Assembly: GCA_013396995.1 (NCBI GenBank)
Contig: VWZP01001734.1
Location: forward strand, 154,895-218,894
DNA: 64,000 bases
Direction: 5' to 3'
Source of the DNA: Dicaeum eximium
Taxonomy: Eukaryota; Chordata; Aves; Passeriformes; Dicaeidae
A model generated the notes under the pieces. That model searched no databases. It worked only from the letters and a program-made list of their open reading frames with translations, and was not told the DNA's origin. Positions 1-9,021 of this stretch are shown in pieces (positions within the stretch are counted from its first letter, which is position 1; the number at the start of each line of letters is the position of its first letter). Both the position numbers and the translations under genes were made by a program.

Positions 1-1372
1 GTATGTATGAAAGGAAGTTCTTTTACTGAGGGCAGATTCTGGGATGTGGGAGTAAGGGGTTCATTCAGATCAAAGGGCATACACTTTTTTTGCCAAATAT
101 CACATTGCTACACCAAAGTGTAAGAGACAGAAGTTTCAGTAAATCATTATCCTGTCTGCTCTGCTATTCTATATTATATATTTTCTATTGTAATTTCTTT
201 CATTTATGTGGTGGAATTGTTTCTCTTGTTGTTCCACTTTATGGCTATCATTCCTTTTCCTACTTTTTATTGCTCTTTGGTTTCTTTCCATGTGGCCTAT
301 TGGAAACAGGAATAGATCTGCTATTCTATTAATAATAGGCAGACCATTTTTATTGACATTTTGTTAACTTGTAAGTTTAAGTTAATGGTGTATGAAGAGT
401 TGTATTCCCCCACAGAACCACCATGCTGTTGTGATTTTTTGTGCAGGGCATAAATGCCTCTTTCTTTCTTTCATCTCCTTCTCCCTCCCCGCCTTTATGT
501 AAATGATGCAGAAATAAAATGAAAGTTCTCAATAAAACATTTACCTGTCAAAAAAATTGCACCATTTTAGGCTAGTGCAGCCTGCCAATGCTGTTGATTC
601 CATTCCAGGAACTGTGAAAAAAGATAATATCTCAGTAATGATCTTTTATTATGATGCTTCTGTCATGCTTCAGAATGTATTTTTGCAAAAGAAAAGCAAA
701 GAAAGAGCTAACAAGAAAACAGGTTCCCATCATGCTTCTTTATTCCTTTCTTGCTACTTACACGAGCAAGGATATCACTCTAAGGGAAAAGTTCCAGGAG
801 ATCTCAAAAAACCCCATTATTCCTACAATGCCTATAAGCCTCCCTTGATTATAAAATCCAGATCATTGCACAGGTGGGAACAAAGGTCTGAGGGCTACTG
901 CAATTCTACCTTTCAGTAATCCATCACATTGAAAAGAAGCACCTGTGTTTCATAGTTTTGTGTTGATGTGCTCCTTTCATGCGTCAAGGGCCAAGTGTAC
1001 CTTTTTGCACTCCACTTTGGCTTTGTTCTGTGCAGCAGAATCCTCACCTTCACAGCATATGTGCATCATCATTGGTAGAGAGGCACATCATTCTCATGAA
1101 GGTTTAAATTCTGGAAAAAAGTGCCTGCTGGCTCACAGTGTAACATGTTTCCTTGATGACAATTAGTTTATTTGTTCCTGAACCTGAATAGCCTCAATGA
1201 AATACAAGGCTAAAATTAAACATCAAATAGCCTGAAGACTCCAGCAAGACAATGACAAGGAATACTGGAAAGAATGTGAGTTAATCAAAAACAATGGGAG
1301 GTGATATAACACAAATGCAAATTGATGAATATTTTATGTTTGGAGAAACTTAATTTTGTGAATCCACATAAC
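1..1372. other. No gene or repeat recognised
   Basis: AT-rich sequence. Short open frames of 65-120 codons overlap one another in different phases without any domain, signal or splice context that I recognise, so they are read as chance. An AATAAA at about 513-518 lies in an A/T-rich context and is not tied to any transcript. Nothing else is supported here. Confidence 0.6.
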
Positions 1373-1944
1373 AAGACATTGAGGTGCTGGAGCAAGTGCA
1401 GAGAACGACAACAGAACTGATGAAAAAATCAGAGAACTAATCTTTGATCTTATTAAATGTCTACAACTACCTGACAGAAGGTTATAGGCACGTGGGGGTC
1501 AATCTATTCTCCCAAGTAAAAAAAACAATAGGACATCCCACAGGATTGCCTGATCCCTGGAATTGTTCAAGACCAGTCTGGATAGTGCCCATTCTAGTGG
1601 AATATATCCCTGCCTACAGGAGAGTTGCTAGAACTACATGATCTTTAAGGTCCCTTCCAACCCAAGGCATTCTATGATTCTATTGTTCTATGATTCTATG
1701 GCTAGAGGAAATGGCCTCAAGTTGTGCCAGGATCAGTTTAGATGGGATATTAGGAAAAAAATCTTTGCCAGAACTCTTGTCAAGCCCTGGACCAGGCTGC
1801 TCAGGTCAGTGGTGGAGTCACCATCCCTGGAGGTGTTTGAAAGACATGTGGATATGGCACTTGGTTTAGTGGTGGGCTTGGCAGCATTGGACTAGTGGTT
1901 GAACTTAATGATATTGAGGACTTTTCCAACTGAAATAATGTCAG
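1373..1944 (+). mobile_element. CR1 LINE fragment (3' part), interrupted
   Basis: The text from about 1378 (ATTGAGGTGCTGGAGCAAG) matches the well-known CR1 3' region: the 'clustered residents' wording of CR1 continues through TACAACTACCTGACAGAAGG and CCCAAGTAA, breaks at about 1536, and resumes at about 1703 with AGAGGAAATGGCCTCAAG, TTTAGATGGGATATTAGG, GTGGAGTCACCATCCCTGG and ends near CTTTTCCAACTGAAATAATG. The two halves are continuous in CR1 order, so the 1536-1702 piece is an insertion. No coding capacity remains. The element is 5'-truncated, as is usual for CR1. Confidence 0.85.
1536..1702 (+). mobile_element. Younger CR1 3' end nested in an older CR1
   Basis: Starts at about TCCCACAGGATTGCCTGATC, includes the CR1 phrases for the 'one-line' tail (AAGGTCCCTTCCAACCCAAG) and ends with two or three copies of the 3' terminal unit TTCTATGATTCTA. 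It has the same orientation as its host CR1. Because the host resumes exactly where it left off, this is a nested insertion rather than two adjacent fragments. Boundaries are good to a few bases; CR1 makes no regular target duplication to fix them exactly. Confidence 0.75.
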
Positions 1945-2426
1945 AATTCTCTTTTTCTACATAGTAGGCAATAAGAAACAAAAGACTGCAAGCTCTTGTC
2001 AGATGGTCACATATTTGTGTCACTCTTAGTTTTGTGGGACTCAGGTGCATGACTCAGAGCCTTGCATCCTCATTAATTTTAAGTATTAAGTTAGTTGTAA
2101 GCCCTAATTTTCCACTGCTTAGTCATAGTTTCCATCTGGTGTGGATATTACAGCTGGCTGCTGATTAACAGCATAGGCACTTACTGCAGGGCAGCAGTTG
2201 AGAAAAACAGTCTAATCCATATCAGACTGAGACCCTTTAAGAATATAGGCTTCAGGCAAAAGCTCTATGGGTTCCTACAACCACAAGTTTTGGGCTTACT
2301 TTGTAGTTTCCTTCCTCATCTCAAAGTACAACTCTCCAATAACACATCTTCTTTTGGGACCAGCAGACCAAACATCCAAATACTAGATTCTTTCATGACC
2401 TCTGTCTGTTGTCTAGGCCTAACCTG
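1945..2426. other. No gene recognised
   Basis: Unique-looking AT-rich sequence between two CR1 fragments. No open frame, splice pattern or repeat that I can identify. Confidence 0.5.
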
Positions 2427-2699
2427 AACTATCTAATTTAATGACATTGTCAATGACATGGAGAAATGGATTCTGTGTTCCCTCACCACATTTGCAGATA
2501 ACACCAAGCTGAGTGGTGTGGTTGACATGTCTGAAGAAAAAGATTCCATTCAGAGGGACCTGGAGGTTTCCATGGGATCTAAAGGGGGCGTATATGAAAG
2601 ACAAACATTTTAATAGGGCCGATTACAATAGAACAATGTGAAAAGGTTTGCAACTAAAGCACCATAAATTTAGATTAGATGTCAAGGAGAAATCTTTTA
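2427..2699 (+). mobile_element. CR1 LINE fragment, segment left of an LTR insertion
   Basis: Contains the end of the CR1 reverse transcriptase: bases 2491-2526 read in frame as FADNTKLSGVVD, the place where the catalytic F-A-D-D box sits in active CR1. The second aspartate is N here, so the enzyme is dead. Downstream, after internal loss near 2575-2610, the 3' non-coding phrase TTAGATTAGATGTCAAGG runs up to AAATCTTTTA, where an LTR enters. The element continues at 3358-3560. Confidence 0.85.
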
Positions 2700-3357
2700 T
2701 GCCGGGTTTTTGGTGGCCCCAGCAAGAGTGGGAACCCAACCCCCTGGGCCCTTTGGAGGGGGGTTCCCCTGTGGAGTTCTTTTCCAAGGATGAAGAACAA
2801 GCAGGACTCTCCATTTCTTTGTCTTCAGGCTGTTGTTTATTTTTCTCTTCTCTTCTCTTAAGTTCAGCACACCGTCTGCACACCAGACTTAGCATGTGAG
2901 AAGCAAAGCACAAACTGGAACCCAAAGACCCAAAATCAAGGCCTTTTAAATCTGTTTAGTCCAATTACTTTCTAACATGTACTTTGTTTCTACTTTTCTA
3001 CCAATAACTTCTACTAATCTTTCATGTAACATCCACACTACTGCTTTCTCTAACCAGTAACTTTCTGCCAGCATTACTACAGAAAATGGAGCTGAAGAGG
3101 GACAAGAAGGGAGAAGGGACAATGCCCAAAATCCTCCATCTTATCTCCTATTCACTCTCATATTAATATCCTAAAACTGTAAATTCTTCACCCTGTGATA
3201 AAGTACTACTACTATCTAATTCACACCTGTGTGCTCTAACTCATCACAAAGCTTTGGTAACTTTTTCTAGGGACGAAGGTTAAAAGCAGTGTTCTATTGA
3301 GGGTCAGGGCTTCCTAAAACAGGCAGAGAAACATTCTCTGTGGCCTGGATTCCAACA
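2700..3357 (-). mobile_element. Solo LTR, family C, copy 1
   Basis: On the minus strand the element runs TGTTGGAATCC ... GGCA, 658 bp. It carries a TTTTAAA TATA-like box (plus-strand 2944-2950) and an AATAAA signal (plus-strand TTTATT at 2836-2841). It is flanked by an identical 5-bp TTTTA (2695-2699 and 3358-3362). Removing the LTR plus one flank rejoins the CR1 reading AAATCTTTTACAATGAGGG, which proves insertion into the CR1. A second copy is at 11736-12389. No internal retroviral sequence lies beside it. The A/T-only flank makes the 5-bp match weak by itself; the rejoined CR1 is the stronger evidence. Confidence 0.9.
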
Positions 3358-3560
3358 TTTTACAATGAGGGCAGGGAGGCTCTGGCATAGGTTGCCCAGA
3401 CAAGATGTGAACGATCAATCCCTGGATGTGTTCAAGGCTAGTTGGATGCAGCTTGGAGCGACTTGATCTAGTGGAAGATGTCCCTGCCCTTCCCAGGTGG
3501 TTAGACTAGTTGACTTTGAAAAAGTCCCTCCCAAAACAAACTATTCTATGATTCTAAGAT
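3358..3560 (+). mobile_element. CR1 LINE fragment, segment right of the LTR insertion
   Basis: Continues the CR1 at 2427-2699: CAATGAGGGCAGGGAGGC, GGTTGCCCAGACAAG, then GACTTGATCTAGTGGAAG and GTCCCTGCCC, and ends in ATTCTATGATTCTAAGAT, the CR1 3' tail. Together with the left part this is one 5'-truncated CR1 of about 480 bp. Confidence 0.87.
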
Positions 3561-3575
3561 AATACTACCAGTACG

Positions 3576-3892
3576 AGAAGGAGAATATGGATCCCCAGTG
3601 TTACTGTACAAGCTGGCTTGTACTGATAAACAAGAAACCCAGCCCGGTTTCATAAACTGGGCCCTGGGTTGACAGACAAGGAACTTCACCTATCATGTTT
3701 CCTGGCCTGCAGACCGGTCAGGAGCTGGGCTGTGTGAGGATCAGACCAATGAGCTGTCTAGACCCCAGAGTTTTGAATTCCTTATATAAGAAGGCTCTCA
3801 ACAATAAAATACGCTGTTTGTCACATGGAGCTTTGGTGCATGTGTCGTCCCTTTCTCTGACCACCAACCCCAAGGAACATGTGGATTTTAAA
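3576..3892 (+). mobile_element. LTR-like element, family D, copy 1
   Basis: Shared almost base for base with 8691-9021, from AGAAGGAGAATATGG to GTGGATTTTAAAT. It contains a strong TATA box (TATATAAG at 3784-3790 region) and AATAAA at 3803-3808, which is the layout of a retroviral promoter/poly(A) unit. Terminal TG/CA and target duplications could not be fixed: the purine-rich start (AGAAGGAGA) may be a polypurine tract just outside the LTR, with the LTR proper starting a little further in. Orientation is set by the TATA-to-AATAAA order. Adjacent to the CR1 tail by 15 bp. Confidence 0.65.
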
Positions 3893-4000
3893 TGTTCTGT
3901 GTGGTGGCCCTGACGTGATATGACTCAGCCAGATCCCAAGGGCACAACGGGAGAAGACAATTTGGCATGCGAGCAGAGCCACCAGAAAAAATAGCAAAAC
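3893..4000 (+). mobile_element. Possible retroviral leader after LTR D
   Basis: Copy 1 of family D continues with GTGGTGGCCCTGACGTGATA and then CGGGAGAAGACAATTTGGC, sequence that is not shared with the second copy. The position just after an LTR and the TGG start suggest a primer-binding site and 5' leader of a lost provirus. I could not match the candidate site to a tRNA 3' end, so this is an inference from position only. Confidence 0.3.
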
Positions 4001-4440
4001 CATGCAAATAACAAGAGTGTGCATGAAGAGCCCCCCAAATGATACAGAGCTGTTTTACAGTAGAAAGCTGCTAAAAAGACAGATTTTCTTTGTATATACC
4101 CCTTTTAAATAGAAGAAATACTGCACTGGAAAACATGGGAGAATCCATCTCCGTGGAGAAACATTCTACAATGCAGAAGGGAATTTTCTAAGGGAATGAG
4201 ACATAAAATTTAAAGAAGATAATTTATAAGAATTAATAATATAGACTAGAAATTGGGGATTGAAAGAGAATAGAAGAGAACTGAAGAGAACCTAAGAGAA
4301 TGCATTAAATATACATACATGAACACAGACTAGTAAATATACAATGGATGCCGCTTACAAGAGTGACAAAAGTGCAGTTAAAATCCTAAGACCTTGGAAA
4401 CTAATATTAAATTTAATAATATGGATAAAAACTGAGATGC
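4001..4440. other. AT/purine-rich spacer, no gene
   Basis: AT-rich spacer with a short degenerate purine repeat at about 4264-4303 (units like AGAGAACTGA and AGAGAACCTA). No open frame or known repeat recognised. Confidence 0.5.
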
Positions 4441-4870
4441 GTGGTGAAGAGTAGGTGCCAGGAAGAGTGGCCACACCACACCGTGCACTGCTGAACGGGC
4501 GCCACATGGAAGATTACACAACAGCCCAGACGCACAGCAGGGCTGGCTGGGACGGCTGAATCCCAGCGAATAATGAGAGCCCATGTGGAGCCGATACCTC
4601 AGCCTGCGTGGGTAATGCCCCGGCCAGAGGCGCAGCCCCAAAAAGTGGCAGGGGTCTGGCAAAGTGGGAGGGGCCTGCGCGCTGCCCCTCCCACAGTGGC
4701 TGCCAGCACTCAGATGGGTGGAATGCTAGATTGTACAAATTGAAGAGAAGCAGAGACAAACACAACCACCACATCCACTGCTGTCTTGGGTCAAGTCACA
4801 ATGCAGCCGCCTAGGGGGGACACCACATGCCAACCCACTCTATGAGGCCAGATGGTGGTTGCTCCAGTGG
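4441..4870. other. GC-rich block, left part, unassigned
   Basis: An abrupt shift to GC-rich, CpG-containing sequence compared with its AT-rich surroundings. Open frames on both strands (about 60-94 codons) overlap and match nothing I recognise. It could be an old repeat, an unannotated retroviral segment or a CpG-rich island. It runs into the duplicated and gapped block at 4871-6188 and probably continues at 6923-7120 beyond an inserted LTR. Confidence 0.4.
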
Positions 4871-5381
4871 CCCCCTGCACCACCAAGCTGGGCAAGAATC
4901 CCGTGGCCATGGCGCCATGGCATGCAGCAGCCAGGACTNTTTAGCCCAGAAGGAACCCCTTTGGAGGATTTCTCTCAAATTTGCCCTAAACCAGAACACT
5001 GCCCCTCCCCCAAACTAGTTAACTCAGCCTACAAACCGTGCCCACGGTCCCATCTGCACTGGCCAAGCCTGCCTGCCGCTGCGACACGTGGGTGGAGCCC
5101 AATGAGATGTCACTACAAGTGCCCAGATCCAAGCCTTCGTCACACCCAGAAGTGCATCGGAACCAGGACATCCCAGCACAGCAAAGTTGAGCTGCAGCCT
5201 CTCCGAGTGTCTCTATGCCTCTAGCCAGCAACTGTGAGTCAATAAGGACTAGAGAGCTGAGCCACAGTGAGCGGCTGAGGGGGCGGCCCTCCTTAGCATC
5301 GTCCTCCTCTCAGCCCACTCTCTAAGAAAACAGAGTGGCAGCAGCTCTGTGTGTGTGCGTGTGGCGGGGGGCGGCGCGTGG
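4871..5381. repeat. Assembly duplication, copy 1 (collapsed)
   Basis: Bases 4871-4938 repeat at 5524-5591, bases 4940-5174 repeat at 5704-5938, and bases 5175-5381 repeat at 5982-6188, with no difference that I can see by eye. A single N at 4939 stands where the second copy has 112 extra bases (5592-5703). Identity this high, broken only at N positions and followed by a 142-N gap, points to a false duplication of one locus (unmerged alternative contig ends) rather than a biological one. Confidence 0.8.
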
Positions 5382-5523
5382 NNNNNNNNNNNNNNNNNNN
5401 NNNNNNNNNNNNNNNNNNNNNNNNNNNNNNNNNNNNNNNNNNNNNNNNNNNNNNNNNNNNNNNNNNNNNNNNNNNNNNNNNNNNNNNNNNNNNNNNNNNN
5501 NNNNNNNNNNNNNNNNNNNNNNN
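5382..5523. other. Assembly gap (142 N)
   Basis: Run of N between the two copies of the GC-rich block. Open frames drawn across it are not meaningful. Confidence 1.
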
Positions 5524-5656
5524 CCCCCTGCACCACCAAGCTGGGCAAGAATCCCGTGGCCATGGCGCCATGGCATGCAGCAGCCAGGACTGCCCCCACA
5601 CCATTTGCACCAGAGGAACCTGCACCACCCATCACCATGGAAATGCCCAGACCGCC

Positions 5657-5762
5657 TGTCCTGGGGTGAGGTTTTGATGCTGAATTGTATCTCCATCCAT
5701 CCGTTTAGCCCAGAAGGAACCCCTTTGGAGGATTTCTCTCAAATTTGCCCTAAACCAGAACA
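5657..5762 (+). mobile_element. Internally deleted solo LTR, family B
   Basis: Begins TGTCCTGGGGTGAGG and continues with the family B start (TTTTGATGCTGAATTGTATC), then jumps to the family B end (CTCAAATTTGCCCTAAACC, AGAACA). Only 106 bp remain of an LTR that is 640-675 bp elsewhere in the window. The flanks CCGCC (5652-5656) and CTGCC (5763-5767) match at 4 of 5 bases, consistent with a decayed target duplication. In copy 1 of the assembly duplication only its right part (from 4940) is present. Confidence 0.75.
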
Positions 5763-5897
5763 CTGCCCCTCCCCCAAACTAGTTAACTCAGCCTACAAAC
5801 CGTGCCCACGGTCCCATCTGCACTGGCCAAGCCTGCCTGCCGCTGCGACACGTGGGTGGAGCCCAATGAGATGTCACTACAAGTGCCCAGATCCAAG

Positions 5898-5981
5898 CCT
5901 TCGTCACACCCAGAAGTGCATCGGAACCAGGACATCCCNNCCTTCGTCCCACCCAGAAGGGCATCGAAACCAGGACATCCC
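5898..5981. repeat. 41-bp tandem unit, two copies around NN
   Basis: 5898-5938 and 5941-5981 are the same 41-bp unit (CCTTCGTC...GGACATCCC) with three base differences, separated by NN. The gap in the middle suggests a minisatellite whose copy number was not resolved. Confidence 0.7.
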
Positions 5982-6199
5982 AGCACAGCAAAGTTGAGCT
6001 GCAGCCTCTCCGAGTGTCTCTATGCCTCTAGCCAGCAACTGTGAGTCAATAAGGACTAGAGAGCTGAGCCACAGTGAGCGGCTGAGGGGGCGGCCCTCCT
6101 TAGCATCGTCCTCCTCTCAGCCCACTCTCTAAGAAAACAGAGTGGCAGCAGCTCTGTGTGTGTGCGTGTGGCGGGGGGCGGCGCGTGGAACCACCGTAC

Positions 6200-6922
6200 T
6201 GTTATGGGTGATTAAGAGCAAATTCGTTTTTTGTTGAAATAAAAATGTTAAAATACTGATGCTGAAAATAACCACACAGAAACCGAAAAGAAAAAACAAC
6301 TACCCCTCCCAGGAGAAGTTTTCCTGGGATCCTGATAAGAAAGGGATGTTGGGGGGGAAGAAAATTAGCTAAAGAAAAAGCCTCTAGCTCCGACAGCTTA
6401 ACGATCTACTAAATATGGGATAGGTGATACTATCTCCCGATACTCAAGAGCTGGCTCCAGAGTAAAAACAAAGGAGCACAAAAGGAGTTGTATTGTGTAT
6501 GTCTTTTCCTGTAAAAATTAATCTAAACTAATCAAGCAGGCTATCGGTCCATCTCGACCATTATCGGACTCCGGGAAACCAGAGATGAATTTTCAACTAA
6601 CTTCATCACCAGCTCCTAAAAGAAGAAACATCACAGCCAGGAAACCCTTCCCATCTGAGCATGGACCAAGAAAAGAAACAACTGAATATGAACAGAACTG
6701 AGGAATTTCTGCCCGGGGCTGTAAAAACTATAAAAGAAGGGACATGGGGAAGGCAAGGTGTGACATTAGGGAGGAACCTGTCACGGTAGAGGGCAGGCTT
6801 AGTGTCACCCAGAGCTGGCTCTGTATCTCGGGGTTGTTTGCGGCTGTCATGCTGTCACAAAAAAAATCCTATTATTTTTATTAATTATCAATTCGGTTAT
6901 ATTGGCCTATTCATTTATAACA
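6200..6922 (+). mobile_element. Solo LTR, family F (class I-like)
   Basis: 723 bp, starting TGTTATGG and ending TTTATAACA, so the ends form an inverted repeat of TGTTAT/ATAACA. A TATA box TATAAAAG is at 6729-6736. The flanks are GTAC (6196-6199) and GTAC (6923-6926), a 4-bp target duplication, as made by gammaretrovirus-like (class I) elements, unlike the 5-bp duplications of the other LTRs here. The palindromic GTAC makes the 4-bp match less decisive than it seems. I see no AATAAA near the 3' end. It sits inside the GC-rich block. Confidence 0.8.
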
Positions 6923-7120
6923 GTACCGAGCGCAGGGCCCCGGCAGGGGCAGCACCAGCAAAAGTAGCGCCACGTTCCCTGCCCCCCCACAAGTGGCAGG
7001 AGCGGCTGGGTGAGGGGCAAACAGGTCTGAGGGGACACGGTGCTGCAGTGCTGGGATCACCATAACACTGGCCAAAGCAATACCAATGAAGGCAGCACCG
7101 AGTTCCTATCACACATACCT
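6923..7120. other. GC-rich block, right part
   Basis: GC-rich sequence resumes directly after the LTR (GCGCAGGGCCCCGGCAGG ...) and fades by about 7120. It is most simply the continuation of the block left of 6200 that the LTR split. Confidence 0.5.
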
Positions 7121-8285
7121 CAACAAAACCTCACAGCTGTCTCAGCTGTTACTACTTTAACTCCACCAATGTTCTCGTGCCCTACAGACACTAATAAACT
7201 GATACTGAGGTGAAATAAAGGATCGGGCTAGTTTAATAGCCCCTTCCTCCAAAAGGAAGACTGCAGCATTTGCATGTGCTAGGGTTGAAACTAATTCATA
7301 TGACATGTCTTTGTTAACTAATTCTATTACAGTCACTATAAAAGTATTGAAATATGAGCTACTGCTTACAGAATATGTCATAAGGTTTGTGGTAGAATGC
7401 TTGCTAGTTTTGTTTTTGTGCACTCTGCAAACATCATATTTAATCCAACAACCTGAGAGTCTTTTTTCCTCTCCCAAAAATTTTACAATTTCAGTTGTGG
7501 GATTTCAAAATCTCAAATAAATAACTTAGGTTCCCCCTGACATGGAGGGACACCTTCGTAAGTGTCCTTAGATGGCAAAGGGATTCACTTTTGTTATCTC
7601 TGTTCTGTAGTGTTACAGACTACCTGTGTGTATAGTTTTAAATTGGTTTGTTTGTAATGAGAGGGTAAATGGTACTTTCAAGAGATTCGTTTATATGTGT
7701 ATGTAGTTATTGTTGTTTATAGGTTCTTTATAGCATCATTGATTGTTTAGCTTAGGGTGAATAGCAAAACCACCTATTCTATCCATCAAGCCCTCCCAGA
7801 CTAAGTCATGGCCCTGGCCAAGCTATGGCTTTGTCTAGCAAGGAAAGTTATCAAAACCAAATGTTTCTGTAGTAGCTAATTTGGCTTTGCAAAAGCTGAA
7901 CCCCTTTCATTTGAAATAAACATGGAGGCTTTGTCCAGAAGAAGCCCTCCAAGTTCTCATTGGGAGAAAGAGGGCCATCAGCGATGTCAGAGCCTGAGTG
8001 ATGGTAAAGCATATAGGCAGTTGTAACTGTCACCTTATTGATTTTATTCAAAGGTACATGTTTTGTTCCTATTGTGGTTGTTAGAACAAAGAAGAGGGGA
8101 AAAGAGAGGTGGATGTACACCCATCTCAAAGGTCTTGAGTGTTCTCATGTTCTTATATTTTCTCATATCTTTCAGTCAATTCACAACTAAAGGGCTCTAT
8201 TTGTTTACAAACTGTTTTTTCTGTTTACAGATTGTTTTTCTAGTAGAACTCCAGTGGTTCTAAGGGTTAAATGGTTTCTTGTTTT
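7121..8285. other. No gene recognised
   Basis: AT-rich sequence with short overlapping open frames of 70-106 codons on both strands and no known motif. Read as non-coding. Confidence 0.55.
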
Positions 8286-8830
8286 AGTGTGAAGTTGTAA
8301 CTTTGTGACTTCTAAGCAAATAGCCTGTGCCATGCTAGCCTGAGTTCTTGCCTAACAGCACCTAGATGTGAATGCTGCAGCTCCAGTGATACCAGGCCTC
8401 ATGCAAATTTTTAATAAAGAAGGAGAATATGGATCCCCAGTGTTACTGTACAAGTAACACTTGTACTGGCTTGTACTGATAAATAAGAAACCCAGCCCGG
8501 TTTCATAAATTGGGCCCTGGGTTGACTGACAGGGAACTTCACTTATCATGTTTCCTGNAGTGTGAAGTTGTAACTTTGTGACTTCTAAGCAAATAGCCTG
8601 TGCCATGCTAGCCTGAGTTCTTGCCTAACAGCACCTAGATGTGAATGCTGCAGCTCCAGTGATACCAGGCCTCATGCAAATTTTTAATAAAGAAGGAGAA
8701 TATGGATCCCCAGTGTTACTGTACAAGTAACACTTGTACTGGCTTGTACTGATAAATAAGAAACCCAGCCCGGTTTCATAAATTGGGCCCTGGGTTGACT
8801 GACAGGGAACTTCACTTATCATGTTTCCTG
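8286..8830. repeat. 272-bp exact tandem copy around a single N (assembly artefact)
   Basis: 8286-8557 (AGTGTGAAGTTG ... TTTCCTG) is repeated at 8559-8830 with offset 273, the only separator being the N at 8558. The copied segment includes unique flank plus the first part of LTR D. The LTR then continues normally only after the second copy. This is the signature of two contig ends that overlap but were scaffolded with a one-base gap. Confidence 0.9.
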
Positions 8831-9021
8831 GCCTGCAGACTGGTCAGGAGCTGGGCTGTGTGAGGATCAGACCAATGAGCTGTCTAGACCCCAGAGTTTT
8901 GAATTCCCTATATAAAAAGACTCTCAACAATAAAATACTCTGTTTGTCGCATGGAGCTTTGGGGTGCGTGTGTCGTCCCTTTCTCTGACCACCAACCCCG
9001 AGGAACACGTGGATTTAAAAT
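8691..9021 (+). mobile_element. LTR-like element, family D, copy 2
   Basis: Shares AGAAGGAGAATATGG ... GTGGATTTAAAAT with 3576-3892. It has a TATATAAA box near 8911-8918 and AATAAA near 8930-8935, then the shared CTTTCTCTGACCACCAACCC segment. Relative to copy 1 it has a small extra duplication (AAGTAACACTTGTACTGG near 8725-8742). The partial duplicate at 8418-8557 belongs to the assembly artefact. Ends and target duplication are not resolved. Confidence 0.65.

Larger units (their letters stand above)
5524..6188. repeat. Assembly duplication, copy 2 (fuller version)
   Basis: Same content as 4871-5381 but with the 112 bases at 5592-5703 and an extra 41-bp unit. It contains a perfect 16-bp palindrome GCCATGGCGCCATGGC (also in copy 1 at 4906-4921), a remnant LTR at 5657-5762, and NN at 5939-5940. 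The two N's lie inside a near-tandem repeat, so the repeat array may be longer in the real genome. Confidence 0.8.

Noticed and set aside
5249..5997. Open frames of 106-220 codons across the N gap
   Set aside because: Most of their length is undefined residues or duplicated sequence; they are artefacts of the gap and the assembly duplication.
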